Below are positions 16,195 to 25,604 of a stretch of DNA of 51,806 nucleotides, piece after piece. Under the pieces are notes generated by a model. The model did no database searches, had not been told where the DNA came from, and worked only from the letters and a program-made list of their open reading frames with translations. This stretch comes from Clostridia bacterium (lineage in GTDB: Bacteria; Bacillota; Clostridia; Christensenellales; Aristaeellaceae), in contig JAFSCW010000104.1 in the NCBI GenBank assembly GCA_017436605.1, positions 1 through 51,806 on the forward strand. Direction: 5' to 3'. The position numbers were made by a program, and so were the translations under genes. The number at the start of each line of letters is the position of its first letter. Positions within the stretch are counted from its first letter, which is position 1.

Positions 16195-16203
16195 ATTATA
16201 TCA
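16195..16203 (-). promoter_or_regulatory. Extended -10 promoter of the maf-mre operon
   Basis: On the minus strand TGATATAAT (TG-N-TATAAT) lies 33 bp before the maf start. No good -35 is seen, as allowed for extended -10 promoters. Confidence 0.65.
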
Positions 16204-16473
16204 TATTCTCTTTCGATTTGCACCTGCAAATCATAGATTTGATCAGGGTGCATAACAAAAACTCAGCAGATTCCATCATCTATCGTCAAAAACAGCATCA
16301 ACTTCATGCAAGGCAGACTTTGCGCCTTTCGAAGCAAGCAGCTTATCGGATTCCTTCTCCGGAAGCATTCGTTTATGCCAAAGAGCACGCATCCCCGCGC
16401 TCGCATTTCAGGCCTTTTCCGTCCTGCAGTCTCTTTATTCTTATCATCCTCAGCCCATAAAACCCTCTTGCTT
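16204..16473. other. Non-coding spacer between two minus-strand operons
   Basis: About 270 bp between the maf promoter and the miaA terminator. I see no convincing gene, RNA motif or repeat. A minus-strand reading frame across it (16263-16541) lacks a ribosome site and overlaps the terminator. A palindromic TGCAAATCATAGATTTG stretch (16225-16241) lies just upstream of the maf promoter and could be an operator, but this is weak. Confidence 0.5.
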
Positions 16474-16520
16474 AAAAAAGACCATCGGTTTGAACAAACT
16501 ACAAACCAATGGTCTTTTTT
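16474..16520 (-). terminator. Terminator of the mutSL-miaA operon
   Basis: Arms 16474-16492 and 16502-16520 pair over about 19 bp with one mismatch (AAAAAAGACCAT / ATGGTCTTTTTT ends). On the minus strand the hairpin is followed by a run of T. It overlaps the miaA stop codon. Confidence 0.88.
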
Positions 16521-17469
16521 ATTCTCCGCGCAAATCAGCACGTATTTTATGCAGCAGCTGCTGAATCAGTGCTTCTTCATCAGCATACATTGTCCAATCA
16601 AACCACTGTGTCCTTGCATCGCGCCTGAACCATGTCCATTGCCGTTTGGCATAGCGTCTGGAGCTTTGCTTGATCAGGTCAATCGCTTCCGCCAGAGAAC
16701 ATTCCCCTCTTAGCGCGCTGACGATCTCCTTATATCCAATCGCCTGCATGGCGCCGCCTTCTTTGCGCGGTTCAACGCCCTTTTCGAGCAGCGTCTTGAC
16801 TTCATTGACAAGGCCATCGTCGATCATCTGATCGACACGCGCATTGATTCGCTCATACATCATCCCGCGGGGAAGCGACAATCCATAGACCAGTACGTGA
16901 TACGGGCCTTCTCTTCTTTGCTCCTCCTCTTGCGCGCTCTTTGCTTTTCCGGAGGTTTCATAAATCTCAAGCGCCCTGATCACCCTGCGCGTATCATTCG
17001 GATGAAGCTTGGCTGCACTTTCAGGGTCAACCTCCCGCAGCCGCGCATGAAGAACCGACGCTCCGTCTTTCTGTTCGGCAATCTGCTGCAATTCTTTCCG
17101 GAATGCAGTATCAGCTCCATGCTCGCCAAGGCTCATATCAAAGCTGATTGCATTAAGGTAGAGTCCCGTCCCGCCTGCAAGCAGCGGGATCCGACCTCTA
17201 GCCAGAATATCGTCAATTGCGCGGCAAGCCATTTCCCTGTACATTGATACCGTAAACAGCTCATCGGGATCAGCGACGTCAATCATATGATGCCTGGCAG
17301 CAGCAAGTTCTTTCGGAGTAGGTTTTGCCGTTCCGATATCCATGCCGCGATATACCTGCATAGAATCCATCGACACGACTTCAGCGCCCAGCTCTTGGCA
17401 AATCCGAATCGCAGTCTTGGTTTTTCCAGAGCCGGTTGGTCCGACAAGGGCCAGAATTTTCGGCTTCAC
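16519..17469 (-). CDS. miaA: tRNA dimethylallyltransferase MiaA
   Basis: Transfers a dimethylallyl group to A37 of tRNAs reading UNN codons; MiaB, encoded in the same operon, then methylthiolates the product. The 316-residue protein has the P loop GPTGSGKT (10-17), DSMQVYRGMDIGTAKP (about 35-50), AGGTGLYLNAI (about 98-108) and a C-terminal RRYAKRQWTWFRRD tRNA-binding stretch. The start is GTG 17469 with GGAGGAAAG directly upstream. The gene sits 15 bp after mutL, and its stop codon lies in the terminator stem. Confidence 0.95.
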   Translation of the reverse strand: MKPKILALVGPTGSGKTKTAIRICQELGAEVVSMDSMQVYRGMDIGTAKPTPKELAAARHHMIDVADPDELFTVSMYREMACRAIDDILARGRIPLLAGGTGLYLNAISFDMSLGEHGADTAFRKELQQIAEQKDGASVLHARLREVDPESAAKLHPNDTRRVIRALEIYETSGKAKSAQEEEQRREGPYHVLVYGLSLPRGMMYERINARVDQMIDDGLVNEVKTLLEKGVEPRKEGGAMQAIGYKEIVSALRGECSLAEAIDLIKQSSRRYAKRQWTWFRRDARTQWFDWTMYADEEALIQQLLHKIRADLRGE

Positions 17470-17484
17470 GTCTTTCCTCCGTCA

Positions 17485-19620
17485 TCAGTTATTGATTCTT
17501 CTGAAGCGCTTCTCAATTTCGCTGCGCGTAAGCGCAACGACAAGCGGCCGCCCATGCGGGCAGGTCGGCGGTGCATTGGAAGCCAGCATATCCGCAAGCA
17601 GGGGTTTGATCTCCTCCATCGTCAGCTTATCCCCGCCTTTGATCGCCTTCTTGCATGCCATCTGCAAAATGGCGTCGCGCCGCTTTTGATGCGTCGAAAG
17701 AACGCGAAGCTCTCCCAGTCGATCGACCATTTCCAGAAACGCAGCCTTGCTCTGCGGCATACCCAGCACATTGGGCACCGCTCTGATCTGATATGTCTGA
17801 TCGCCAAAGGGCTCGATATCAAAGCCGGCAGCTTTAATCTCCTCGGCATATGTCTCAATCTTCGCCTGATCCTGAGGCGTCACATGGACTACCTGGGATA
17901 CCATCAGCATTTGAGAGCCGCCGCCAGCGTCGATTTCTCGCATCAGTTTCTCATACAGAATCCGCTCATGCGCAGCATGCTGATCAATCAAAAGCATTTG
18001 CTTATCATTCTGAAGAATGATATACGTATCAAATGCGACGCCCAGCATGGTATATCCTTCCAGCGCCGGACCAAGGCTATGCTGCGCAGTCTCCGGCAAA
18101 AGACTCTGCTGTTCGGGCTCATGCTCTTCTGCCGTCTTTTCCTCTGCGCGCTCCGGCTTTACGCATTCTGCAGGCGTATTCTGGCAGATACGACGCGTTT
18201 TTTCATCGGATACGCTCCCCGTCTCCTGCCTGTCCCCGATTTTTCCAAAGGCAATCGGTTCATTCATCCTCCCCGGGACGACCGATTCCCGAAGCGCCGA
18301 ACCGCCGAAATACTGCGTCACAAACGATGTGAACGCCCTATGCTGCCCCTCATCAGGTTTTATACGCTGCTCTGCCTGCGGCTGAGCTCCGCTGCGTTCC
18401 AAGGGCTTATCATCATTCCTTGCAGACGATTCCGGCTTAGAAACCGGAACGCTGACGACATGAACCTTGATTTCCTGTTTCTTTTCTTCCTGCTGCGCTT
18501 TTTCTGCTTCCGTTTCCCTGCGTGCTGCTTCAATTCCGGATTCTGTCTCCGTATCAATCACGCGTACAACGCCCTGTGAAGGCTGACCATCATCCTTGAC
18601 CAGCGACATCTTAGGCGCACTTTCCAGCGGAGAAACTGTAAAGCTCTCCGCCACAGCGCACCTGACGCTCTGATAAATCAGCTTCTCATCGCTGAAACGG
18701 ACTTCCAGCTTATTGGGATGAACGTTAACGTCCACCATCGCAACAGGCATTTTAATATCGAGGACACAAATCGGATAATGGCCGACTGTTACGCGCTCGC
18801 GGCAGCCATCCTCCAGCGCCTGAGTCAGAATGGCGCTGCGAATGGTTCTTCCGTTGACAATAAAGGTCTGCCTGGCCCGATTCGCGCGCGCCTGAAGCCC
18901 CACTCCGATGAGGCCTTCTACAGCCACAGAGCCTTCAGATTTGACGTGAACCATTGCAGACGCAATTTCCCGTCCATACAGCGCAAATACAGCGCTTCGG
19001 AGATCGCCATTGCCAGAGCTGGCATACACCTGTTTTCCGTTATGAATCAGCCTGAAGGATATCTCCGGCCGCGAAAGAATCAGGCGTGCAATCACTTCGG
19101 AAACGCGCGCAGCCTCCGTCACCGGCTTTTTCAGGAACTTCAGGCGCACCGGCGTATTAAAAAACAATTCCCTTGCTACGATTGTCGTGCCCTGAGGACT
19201 GGCAGCTTCGGTAACGCTTTTGATGACGCCGCCCTCGTTCACCGCGCGCGTTCCGCTTTCTTCGCCAATATGCCGTGTTGTCAGGGTCAGTTTGCTTACC
19301 GCCGCAATCGAGGCAAGCGCCTCACCACGAAATCCAAGCGTTCTCAGATTGAACAGATCGTCGGACTTCCTGATCTTGCTGGTTGCATGCCGCTCGAACG
19401 CAAGCCTAACGTCCCTGCTCGGGATTCCACGTCCGTTATCCGTAACACGAAGATAGGAGATGCCGCCGTCGCGGATTTCGACCGTAACGCAGGTTGCTCC
19501 TGCGTCAAGGCTGTTTTCAACCAATTCCTTAATGGCGGAAGCCGGACTCTCGACAACTTCGCCTGCCGCGATTTTGCCAATAATCTCTTCGCTCAGCCGG
19601 ACAATCGGTCTTTCTTCCAT
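17485..19620 (-). CDS. mutL: DNA mismatch repair protein MutL (endonuclease type)
   Basis: Couples MutS mismatch recognition to strand excision. Residues 1-330 are the GHKL ATPase domain (ELVENSLDAGAT, DNGRGI, GFRGEALASIAAV) with the transducer. A charged, Q/E-rich linker spans about 340-520. The C-terminal domain carries the metal-dependent nicking motif DQHA-x2-E-x4-E starting at D546, plus ACKKAIKGG and TCPHGRP. These motifs mark a MutH-independent MutL endonuclease, normal for Firmicutes. Length is 711 residues. AAAGGA lies 11 nt before the ATG. Confidence 0.96.
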   Translation of the reverse strand: MEERPIVRLSEEIIGKIAAGEVVESPASAIKELVENSLDAGATCVTVEIRDGGISYLRVTDNGRGIPSRDVRLAFERHATSKIRKSDDLFNLRTLGFRGEALASIAAVSKLTLTTRHIGEESGTRAVNEGGVIKSVTEAASPQGTTIVARELFFNTPVRLKFLKKPVTEAARVSEVIARLILSRPEISFRLIHNGKQVYASSGNGDLRSAVFALYGREIASAMVHVKSEGSVAVEGLIGVGLQARANRARQTFIVNGRTIRSAILTQALEDGCRERVTVGHYPICVLDIKMPVAMVDVNVHPNKLEVRFSDEKLIYQSVRCAVAESFTVSPLESAPKMSLVKDDGQPSQGVVRVIDTETESGIEAARRETEAEKAQQEEKKQEIKVHVVSVPVSKPESSARNDDKPLERSGAQPQAEQRIKPDEGQHRAFTSFVTQYFGGSALRESVVPGRMNEPIAFGKIGDRQETGSVSDEKTRRICQNTPAECVKPERAEEKTAEEHEPEQQSLLPETAQHSLGPALEGYTMLGVAFDTYIILQNDKQMLLIDQHAAHERILYEKLMREIDAGGGSQMLMVSQVVHVTPQDQAKIETYAEEIKAAGFDIEPFGDQTYQIRAVPNVLGMPQSKAAFLEMVDRLGELRVLSTHQKRRDAILQMACKKAIKGGDKLTMEEIKPLLADMLASNAPPTCPHGRPLVVALTRSEIEKRFRRINN

Positions 19621-19656
19621 CAGAGCACCATCCTTTCCCGTTTCTTAGGTTCTTCA

Positions 19657-22254
19657 TCAAGCTCTCCGTGCCTTTTCTTTCAGGGAAAACAGCATATTGA
19701 GCGCTTCGATCGGCGTCATGGACATCACATCAATCTGGCGAAGTTCCTCCACCAGATCCATCGCAGGAGCTTCAAAGAGATTCACCTGCTTCGGCTTTTT
19801 TTCAAGATCATTTCCCAGAATATTCTGGCCAATGCTCGTCTGATTGACATTATTGGCCTCCAGACGCGCCAGCACCTCATGCGCACGCATAATCACAGGA
19901 CGCGGAATTCCAGCAAGATGAGCCACGTGAATACCAAAGCTCTTATCCGCGCCGCCTCGTTCAATTTTGCGCAGAAAGATCACATTCTCACCGTGTTCCT
20001 TCACGCTGATCCGATAATTGACCACGCCGGAAAGACGTCCTTCCAGCTCGCTGAGTTCATGATAATGCGTTGCAAAGAGCGTCTTCGCGCCGATTTTAGC
20101 CTGATCCACCAGGTATTCCACGACTGCCCATGCAATGCTCAAACCGTCAAATGTACTCGTCCCTCGTCCGATTTCATCCAGAACAATCAGGGAATTGGCC
20201 GTCGCGCTCCTGAGAATATGCGCCATCTCGTTCATCTCAACCATGAACGTCGACTGGCCGCTTGCCAGATCATCTGACGCTCCGACACGGGTAAAAATCC
20301 GATCGACGATGCCGATCCGGGCGCTGTCAGCCGGAACAAAGCTTCCCATATGCGCCATCAGCGTGATCAGCGCAACCTGACGCATATACGTGCTCTTGCC
20401 GGCCATGTTCGGACCGGTAATAATCAGCATGCGGTTGTCTTCCCCGTCCATTACAGTGCTGTTTGGAACAAACTGATCATCGCCGCGCAGCCCCGCTTCC
20501 ACGACAGGGTGGCGTCCATTCTCAATTTCAAGCCTTCCATCCAGCGTGATTTCCGGACGGACATAACGGTTGCGCACAGCCGCCACGGCCAAGGAGACAA
20601 GCGCATCCAGCGTTTTGAGGCCGATAGCCGTTCGCTGAATACGCGGAATCTGAGCGGAGAGGAAGTCACGAATCTCCACAAACAGTCCCTGCTCCAATCG
20701 CAGCGCCTTTTCCTGCGCGCCGAGCACGGTCTCTTCGATTTCATGCAGTTCCGGCGTCATGTATCTCTCACAATTGGCCAGCGTCTGCTTTCGCGTATAC
20801 CGATACGGTACCTGATCGTAGTTCGACTTGGTGACTTCGATATAGTATCCAAAGATTTTGTTATACTGGATTTTCAGATTCTTGATTTTTGTGAGCTCGC
20901 GCTCTTTTGCTTCAAGGTCCGCTATCCACTGATGACCATTCCTGGACGCCTCGCGCAGCTTATCCAGCTCCGCGCTGTATCCATCCTTGATGTATCTGCC
21001 ATCGCTCATCAGCGCGGGCGCGTCAGGGTTGATCGCCCGTGCCAGAAGCTCAACGACATCGTCCAGCGGTTCAAGCTGGCCGACAAGCTCGCCCAGCATT
21101 CCTCCGGCATTCAGGCTCTTGACTGCCGCGTGTATCGCCGGAACATGAGCAAGCGAATCGCACAGCGCAAGACAGTCCTTGGCATTGATGTTTTTGTAGG
21201 ATATCCTGCTCAGGAGGCGTTCGACATCATATACCTGCGTCAATTCCTCACGGAGCAGATCCACGATCATATCCGCATCCTTCAGCGCAGACACCGCATC
21301 CAGCCTGCGATCAATATCCTCTTTAATCGCCAGAGGCTGCTCGATAAAGCTTCTCAGCATGCGACCGCCCATTGCCGTGCAGGTATAATCCAGAATGCCC
21401 AACAGCGTTCCCTGCTTCTGACGGGAACGCATCGTCTCCGTCAATTCCAGATTCCTTCGCGCCGTATGATCCAGCATCATGTATCGCTTATCATAATACT
21501 GCGAAATCGCCGTCATATGCTCCAGCGCATTCTTCTGCGTTTCCTGCAGATATTTCATCAATGCGCCTGCTGCACGGACGCCGAGCTTCAAGCCGTCGAT
21601 CCCCAGAACCTCCAGCGACTGTACCTTAAAATGCGCAAGCAGCGCATTCTTCGCCTTCACGAACTGAAATCCGGTGCTGTCCTGAATGCCGACCGGCAGC
21701 TGCGTCGCCTGTGCGGGCAGTTCGGCATTGGCAATAATCTCCTTCGGCGAAATACGTGCAAGCTCATCCTGCAGACGTCTTTGCGCCTTATCAATCTCAT
21801 AAACGCTGAATTCACCCGTAGAGACATCGGCAAATGCAATACCGGCCCGATTACCATCCATGCAGACAGAGAGCAGATAGCTATTCCTGCGATCCTCCAG
21901 CATGGACTGTTCGATCACAGTTCCCGGCGTAACAACGCGCACGACGTCCCGTTTAACAAGTCCTTTGGCCGTCGCAGGATCTTCCATCTGCTCGCAGATC
22001 GCAACCTTATAGCCCTTTTCAATCAGGCGATTGATATACGTTTCGGCGCTATGAAAAGGAACGCCGCACATCGGCGCGCGTTCCTCCATACCACAGCTTT
22101 TCCCCGTCAGCGTCAATTCCAGCTCTCTGGAAACCAGCTTTGCGTCATCAAAGAACATTTCATAGAAATCGCCAAGCCTGAAGAACAGGATCATTCCCGG
22201 ATACTTGTCCTTCGTTTCCAGATACTGGCGCATCATAGGGGTCAGTTTCGCCAT
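19657..22254 (-). CDS. mutS: DNA mismatch recognition ATPase MutS
   Basis: Binds mismatches and small loops and recruits MutL. The 865-residue protein begins with the mismatch-reading domain containing the Phe-X-Glu wedge (RLGDFYEMFFDD, 26-37), followed by the connector, core and clamp. The ABC-type ATPase has Walker A GPNMAGKSTYM, STFMVEMNE, Walker B LIVLDEIGRGTSTFDG and a switch histidine in ATHYHELSELE. The last 60 residues carry the tail for dimer or beta-clamp contacts. GGAGGCTG 5 nt before the ATG fixes the start. It is complete and typical. Confidence 0.97.
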   Translation of the reverse strand: MAKLTPMMRQYLETKDKYPGMILFFRLGDFYEMFFDDAKLVSRELELTLTGKSCGMEERAPMCGVPFHSAETYINRLIEKGYKVAICEQMEDPATAKGLVKRDVVRVVTPGTVIEQSMLEDRRNSYLLSVCMDGNRAGIAFADVSTGEFSVYEIDKAQRRLQDELARISPKEIIANAELPAQATQLPVGIQDSTGFQFVKAKNALLAHFKVQSLEVLGIDGLKLGVRAAGALMKYLQETQKNALEHMTAISQYYDKRYMMLDHTARRNLELTETMRSRQKQGTLLGILDYTCTAMGGRMLRSFIEQPLAIKEDIDRRLDAVSALKDADMIVDLLREELTQVYDVERLLSRISYKNINAKDCLALCDSLAHVPAIHAAVKSLNAGGMLGELVGQLEPLDDVVELLARAINPDAPALMSDGRYIKDGYSAELDKLREASRNGHQWIADLEAKERELTKIKNLKIQYNKIFGYYIEVTKSNYDQVPYRYTRKQTLANCERYMTPELHEIEETVLGAQEKALRLEQGLFVEIRDFLSAQIPRIQRTAIGLKTLDALVSLAVAAVRNRYVRPEITLDGRLEIENGRHPVVEAGLRGDDQFVPNSTVMDGEDNRMLIITGPNMAGKSTYMRQVALITLMAHMGSFVPADSARIGIVDRIFTRVGASDDLASGQSTFMVEMNEMAHILRSATANSLIVLDEIGRGTSTFDGLSIAWAVVEYLVDQAKIGAKTLFATHYHELSELEGRLSGVVNYRISVKEHGENVIFLRKIERGGADKSFGIHVAHLAGIPRPVIMRAHEVLARLEANNVNQTSIGQNILGNDLEKKPKQVNLFEAPAMDLVEELRQIDVMSMTPIEALNMLFSLKEKARRA

Positions 22255-22294
22255 GTTTCAGCCTCCGTAGAATTCGGAATGTTTTTCAGCAGCT

Positions 22295-22690
22295 TTAGTG
22301 GCAGCCGGAGCAGCCGGAGCAATTGCCAGAGCAGCCGCCGCCCTGCTGCAGTTCACCGGTGATGATGTATTCCAGAACCCGGTTCACCTGATTCATCAGT
22401 TCAGAGAACTGCTGACGGGAACGGGTCATGTCCTCGACGATCGGCATCGCATTGAGGGTCTGCTGAACTTCGTCCATCTCCTTGCCGTAGCGGGAGATCA
22501 GATCAGCATCGGTATCCGGCTGGCACATCGCATTACCCAGCGCTTCCTTCAGCTCCAGAAAACGGCTCATCGCCGCAGCGACCTCGGGGTTGCTCATAGC
22601 GGCAGCCTCGGTGACCTGCATGTTCTTGTACTCCTCGGACTCGACAATAGCCTCGCCCAGCGCGCGGGCACATTCAGTAACCTTGCTCAT
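22295..22690 (-). CDS. YlbF/YmcA (RicA/RicF)-family protein with cysteine tail
   Basis: A 131-residue, mostly alpha-helical protein of the YlbF family (pattern ...ALGEAIVESEEYKNM at the N-terminus). In Bacillus subtilis ymcA/ricA occupies this same slot after miaB and upstream of mutS; RicA, RicF and RicT form an Fe-S complex that helps RNase Y process mRNA and affects competence, biofilm and sporulation. Here the C-terminus is a glycine/serine tail with C120, C124, C127 and C130 (CX3CX2CX2C, ending GCH), a likely metal or cluster site. Whether it acts as RicA, RicF or both is unknown. Confidence 0.82.
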   Translation of the reverse strand: MSKVTECARALGEAIVESEEYKNMQVTEAAAMSNPEVAAAMSRFLELKEALGNAMCQPDTDADLISRYGKEMDEVQQTLNAMPIVEDMTRSRQQFSELMNQVNRVLEYIITGELQQGGGCSGNCSGCSGCH

Positions 22691-22725
22691 GTGTTAATCC
22701 TCCTTGATCATCATTTCATATTGCT

Positions 22726-24138
22726 TTACAGGTTTACCATTTCTCCGCGAAGCGTGCTTTCGCCTGCGGATGTAATCTTCACACGGACAATCTGGCCAAT
22801 CAGGTCCTTTTTGCCCGGGAAATTCACAGTGATGTTATATTCATTCTTACCAGCCATCTGCGTTTCATCCCTCTTGGATGCTTCATCCACGAGTACGCTG
22901 TGAATCTGGCCGATATAGGCTGCGTAATTTCTTCTGGTATTCTCTTTCTGGATGGCAATCAGCTTCTGAATCCTTCTGGAAGATTCCTTTTCCGGGATCT
23001 GATCCGGCATATCCGCCGCTCGCGTGCCGATACGGGGTGAATAGATAAACGTAAATGCGCTGTCATATCCAACCTCAGAAACAAGCGAGCAGGTCTCTTC
23101 GAATTCTTCCTCGGTTTCGCCAGGATAACCGACAATCAGATCGGTCGTCAGACTCATATCCGGAATCTTTTCCCGAATCGCACGGACACGCGCAAGATAC
23201 TTTTCCCGCGTATAGCGTCGGTTCATGGACTCAAGAACGCGGGTGCTTCCATGCTGAACAGGAAGATGCAGCGCGTGGCAGATGTGCTTCGATTCGGCAA
23301 TGACGTCGATCAGTTCATCGGAAATATCCTTGGGATGCGAGGTCATAAAGCGAATTCTCTCGATGCCGATCCCGTCGAGCTCTTTCAGCAGCTGCGCAAA
23401 GCTCAACTCACCCTCGACGTCAAGTCCATAGGAATTGACGTTCTGGCCAAGCAGCATGATTTCCCTGACGCCATCCGCCTTCAGCTGACGCGCTTCTTCG
23501 ATAATCCTCGCAGACGCACGCGAACGTTCACGTCCGCGCACATATGGCACGATACAATACGAGCAGAAATTGTTGCAGCCATACATAATCGTGATGTATG
23601 CATGATACGGGCTGCTGCGCAGAACCGGAAGATCCTCCGGAATACTGCCTTCATCCTCCTGAATAACCTCCACCACACGCCTGCGGCTCCTGACTGCCTG
23701 AAGCATCAGCTGCGCAAACCGGTACAGATTATGGGTACCGAAAGCCAGATCCACAAACGGATACTGCCGGAGAATCTGTTCGCCCATACCCTTTTGCTGC
23801 ATCATGCAGCCGCATACGGCCACCATCATGTCAGGCTTCGTTTTCTTAAGCTCCTTCAGCCAGACAACATTGCCCAGGGCGCGCCGCTGAGCATTATCGC
23901 GCACACAGCAGGTATTAAAGATGACAAAGTCTGCCGCTTCCCGGCTTTCCGCCTTCGTCATACCCATTTCTATCAGCATCCCCTCCAGCTTTTCGCTGTC
24001 GTGGGCATTCATCTGGCAGCCATATGTCACCACGCAATACGTTCTGGGTCTGTTTTCAAGCAAAGCAAATTCACGCATCAGCGCTTTCTGATGTGCAATC
24101 TCCTCCGCCGGGAGTTCAATAGCTTCCATTCTTTTCAT
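22726..24138 (-). CDS. miaB: tRNA-2-methylthio-N6-dimethylallyladenosine synthase MiaB
   Basis: A radical SAM methylthiotransferase that adds a methylthio group to i6A37, the product of MiaA. The 470 residues contain the N-terminal UPF0004 domain with its cluster cysteines C41 (TYGCQMN), C77 (NTCCVRDNA) and C111 (GCMMQQK). The radical SAM triad is C189, C193 and C196 (YGCNNFCSYC). A C-terminal TRAM domain for tRNA binding ends near the stop. GGGGA lies about 8 nt before the first ATG; an ATG three codons later is also possible. It is in one operon with ylbF, mutS, mutL and miaA. Confidence 0.95.
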   Translation of the reverse strand: MKRMEAIELPAEEIAHQKALMREFALLENRPRTYCVVTYGCQMNAHDSEKLEGMLIEMGMTKAESREAADFVIFNTCCVRDNAQRRALGNVVWLKELKKTKPDMMVAVCGCMMQQKGMGEQILRQYPFVDLAFGTHNLYRFAQLMLQAVRSRRRVVEVIQEDEGSIPEDLPVLRSSPYHAYITIMYGCNNFCSYCIVPYVRGRERSRASARIIEEARQLKADGVREIMLLGQNVNSYGLDVEGELSFAQLLKELDGIGIERIRFMTSHPKDISDELIDVIAESKHICHALHLPVQHGSTRVLESMNRRYTREKYLARVRAIREKIPDMSLTTDLIVGYPGETEEEFEETCSLVSEVGYDSAFTFIYSPRIGTRAADMPDQIPEKESSRRIQKLIAIQKENTRRNYAAYIGQIHSVLVDEASKRDETQMAGKNEYNITVNFPGKKDLIGQIVRVKITSAGESTLRGEMVNL

Positions 24139-24152
24139 TGATTTGTCCCCGA

Positions 24153-25604
24153 TTAATTGTCTTCAAAACTGTACGGCCTGAGCGTCACAGCGCCTTTGGG
24201 GAGCGGAATGCCTTCCCCAATTTGTGTAATATCAAATCTTTCAGCATGTCGCCCTGCCATCTCGGCCGCATAAACGCAGATATCCTCTGGCGCATACAAT
24301 CCGCAAAGCGCCGAAAACACACCCGGCGCGCATTGAATCACAAAAGGCCCCCGCTGACCGCTTATCCGCAGACGCCTGACCTGGTGAAGCGCACGGCGAG
24401 CGGTTTCTTCGCCGGAAAGCACCTCGCCCGATCCGCTGCAATAGCTGCAGCTGATCCGCAAGGATTTCCTGAGCGGCGCATGAACGCGCTTGCGCGTCAT
24501 TTCCAGCAGTCCGAGCCTGGTCAGACCTTCAACAGTCACCTGCGCACGATCTGCCTTTGCTGCAGCCTTCATGCGCTCGACCAAAGCTTTCCTGTTCGCT
24601 TCTTCGCGCATATCGATAAAATCCGTCAGGATAATTCCGCCAATATCCCGCAGACGAATCTGGCGGGCAATTTCATCAGCAGCTTCAAGATTGACACGAA
24701 GAGCCGTATCCTCCTTGTCTTTGCCCAGAACCATTTTGCCGGAATTGACGTCGATTACCGTCATCGCTTCGCAGGCGTCAAAAATGATATACCCACCGCA
24801 GGGCAGCCAGACGCGCTTCTTCAGCGCTTTGTCAATCTGACCTTCTATGGAAAACGCATCGAAAATCAGCTGCGATCGCTCATCGAAGTACTCAACTGAG
24901 ACGGATTGCGCAGGCTGACAAGCTCTTAGCGCGGCTCCCAGCGCCTCATAATCCCGTTTGCTGTTGGTTATAACCCGGGTAAGCCCTGCAAGATCGCGCA
25001 CAAGCCGCAGATCAAGCTTTTCTCTCCGGTCAAGCAAGCCCGGCTTCGTCATGCCGGCAGCTTTTTCGCCAATCGCTTTCCAGCGCTGCACAAGCAGCTG
25101 GACTTCTTCCCGAAGCTTTTCTTCCGTAACGTCTGAAGATGCTGTTCGGACAATCAGCCCGCACCCATCCGGCCGGATGGATTCCGCAAAATCGCGAAGC
25201 GCTTCGCGCACGGCAGGATCTTTAACCTTTTTGGAAACATGCACGGACGCCTGACCCGGCGTCAGAACAATCCACTTTCCGGCCAGATTGATCCTCGACG
25301 TTATCCGAAGACCCTTGCTGTCTGTCGTTTGCCTCGCCGCACCCTGTACGATCAGCAAATCGCCTGCATGCAGCGCCGTCCCCTCTTCCAGCGGAAGAAA
25401 TGCATTGAGCTCCTCTCCGATATCGACAAATGCTGCGCCGAGCGATTTGCGCACCATCTGAACCCTGCCAAGATAAATGCTCTCCGCCTGTTCAGTATCG
25501 GCTTGCCTTTCTGTCAGGATCTCTGCAAGTTTGCCGTCCTCGAGAATGGCTGCGCGAATCATATCCGGCGCGCTGTCCAGCAGCAGTTCCCTGTTCATCT
25601 TCAC
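24153..25604 (-). CDS. rng: Ribonuclease E/G family endoribonuclease
   Basis: A single-strand-specific endonuclease for rRNA maturation and mRNA decay. The 483-residue form is RNase G-like. It has an S1 domain at about 40-120 (YLGRVQMVRKSLGAAFVDIG) and catalytic aspartates D285 (VIDVNSG) and D328 (ILTDFIDM). The zinc-link cysteines C386/C389 (CSYC-SGSGE) mediate dimerisation. The GTG start at 25604 overlaps the upstream stop by 3 bases (translational coupling); an ATG two codons later is an alternative. In many Firmicutes rng is followed by rplU; here miaB follows. Confidence 0.93.
   Translation of the reverse strand: MKMNRELLLDSAPDMIRAAILEDGKLAEILTERQADTEQAESIYLGRVQMVRKSLGAAFVDIGEELNAFLPLEEGTALHAGDLLIVQGAARQTTDSKGLRITSRINLAGKWIVLTPGQASVHVSKKVKDPAVREALRDFAESIRPDGCGLIVRTASSDVTEEKLREEVQLLVQRWKAIGEKAAGMTKPGLLDRREKLDLRLVRDLAGLTRVITNSKRDYEALGAALRACQPAQSVSVEYFDERSQLIFDAFSIEGQIDKALKKRVWLPCGGYIIFDACEAMTVIDVNSGKMVLGKDKEDTALRVNLEAADEIARQIRLRDIGGIILTDFIDMREEANRKALVERMKAAAKADRAQVTVEGLTRLGLLEMTRKRVHAPLRKSLRISCSYCSGSGEVLSGEETARRALHQVRRLRISGQRGPFVIQCAPGVFSALCGLYAPEDICVYAAEMAGRHAERFDITQIGEGIPLPKGAVTLRPYSFEDN

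Noticed and set aside
16263..16541. A 92-codon frame in the maf-miaA spacer (minus strand)
   Set aside because: No ribosome site, runs from within the miaA terminator, and the product has no recognisable pattern.
20350..22362. A 670-codon open frame on the plus strand opposite mutS
   Set aside because: mutS is intact on the other strand, and this frame has no start signal or recognisable domains.
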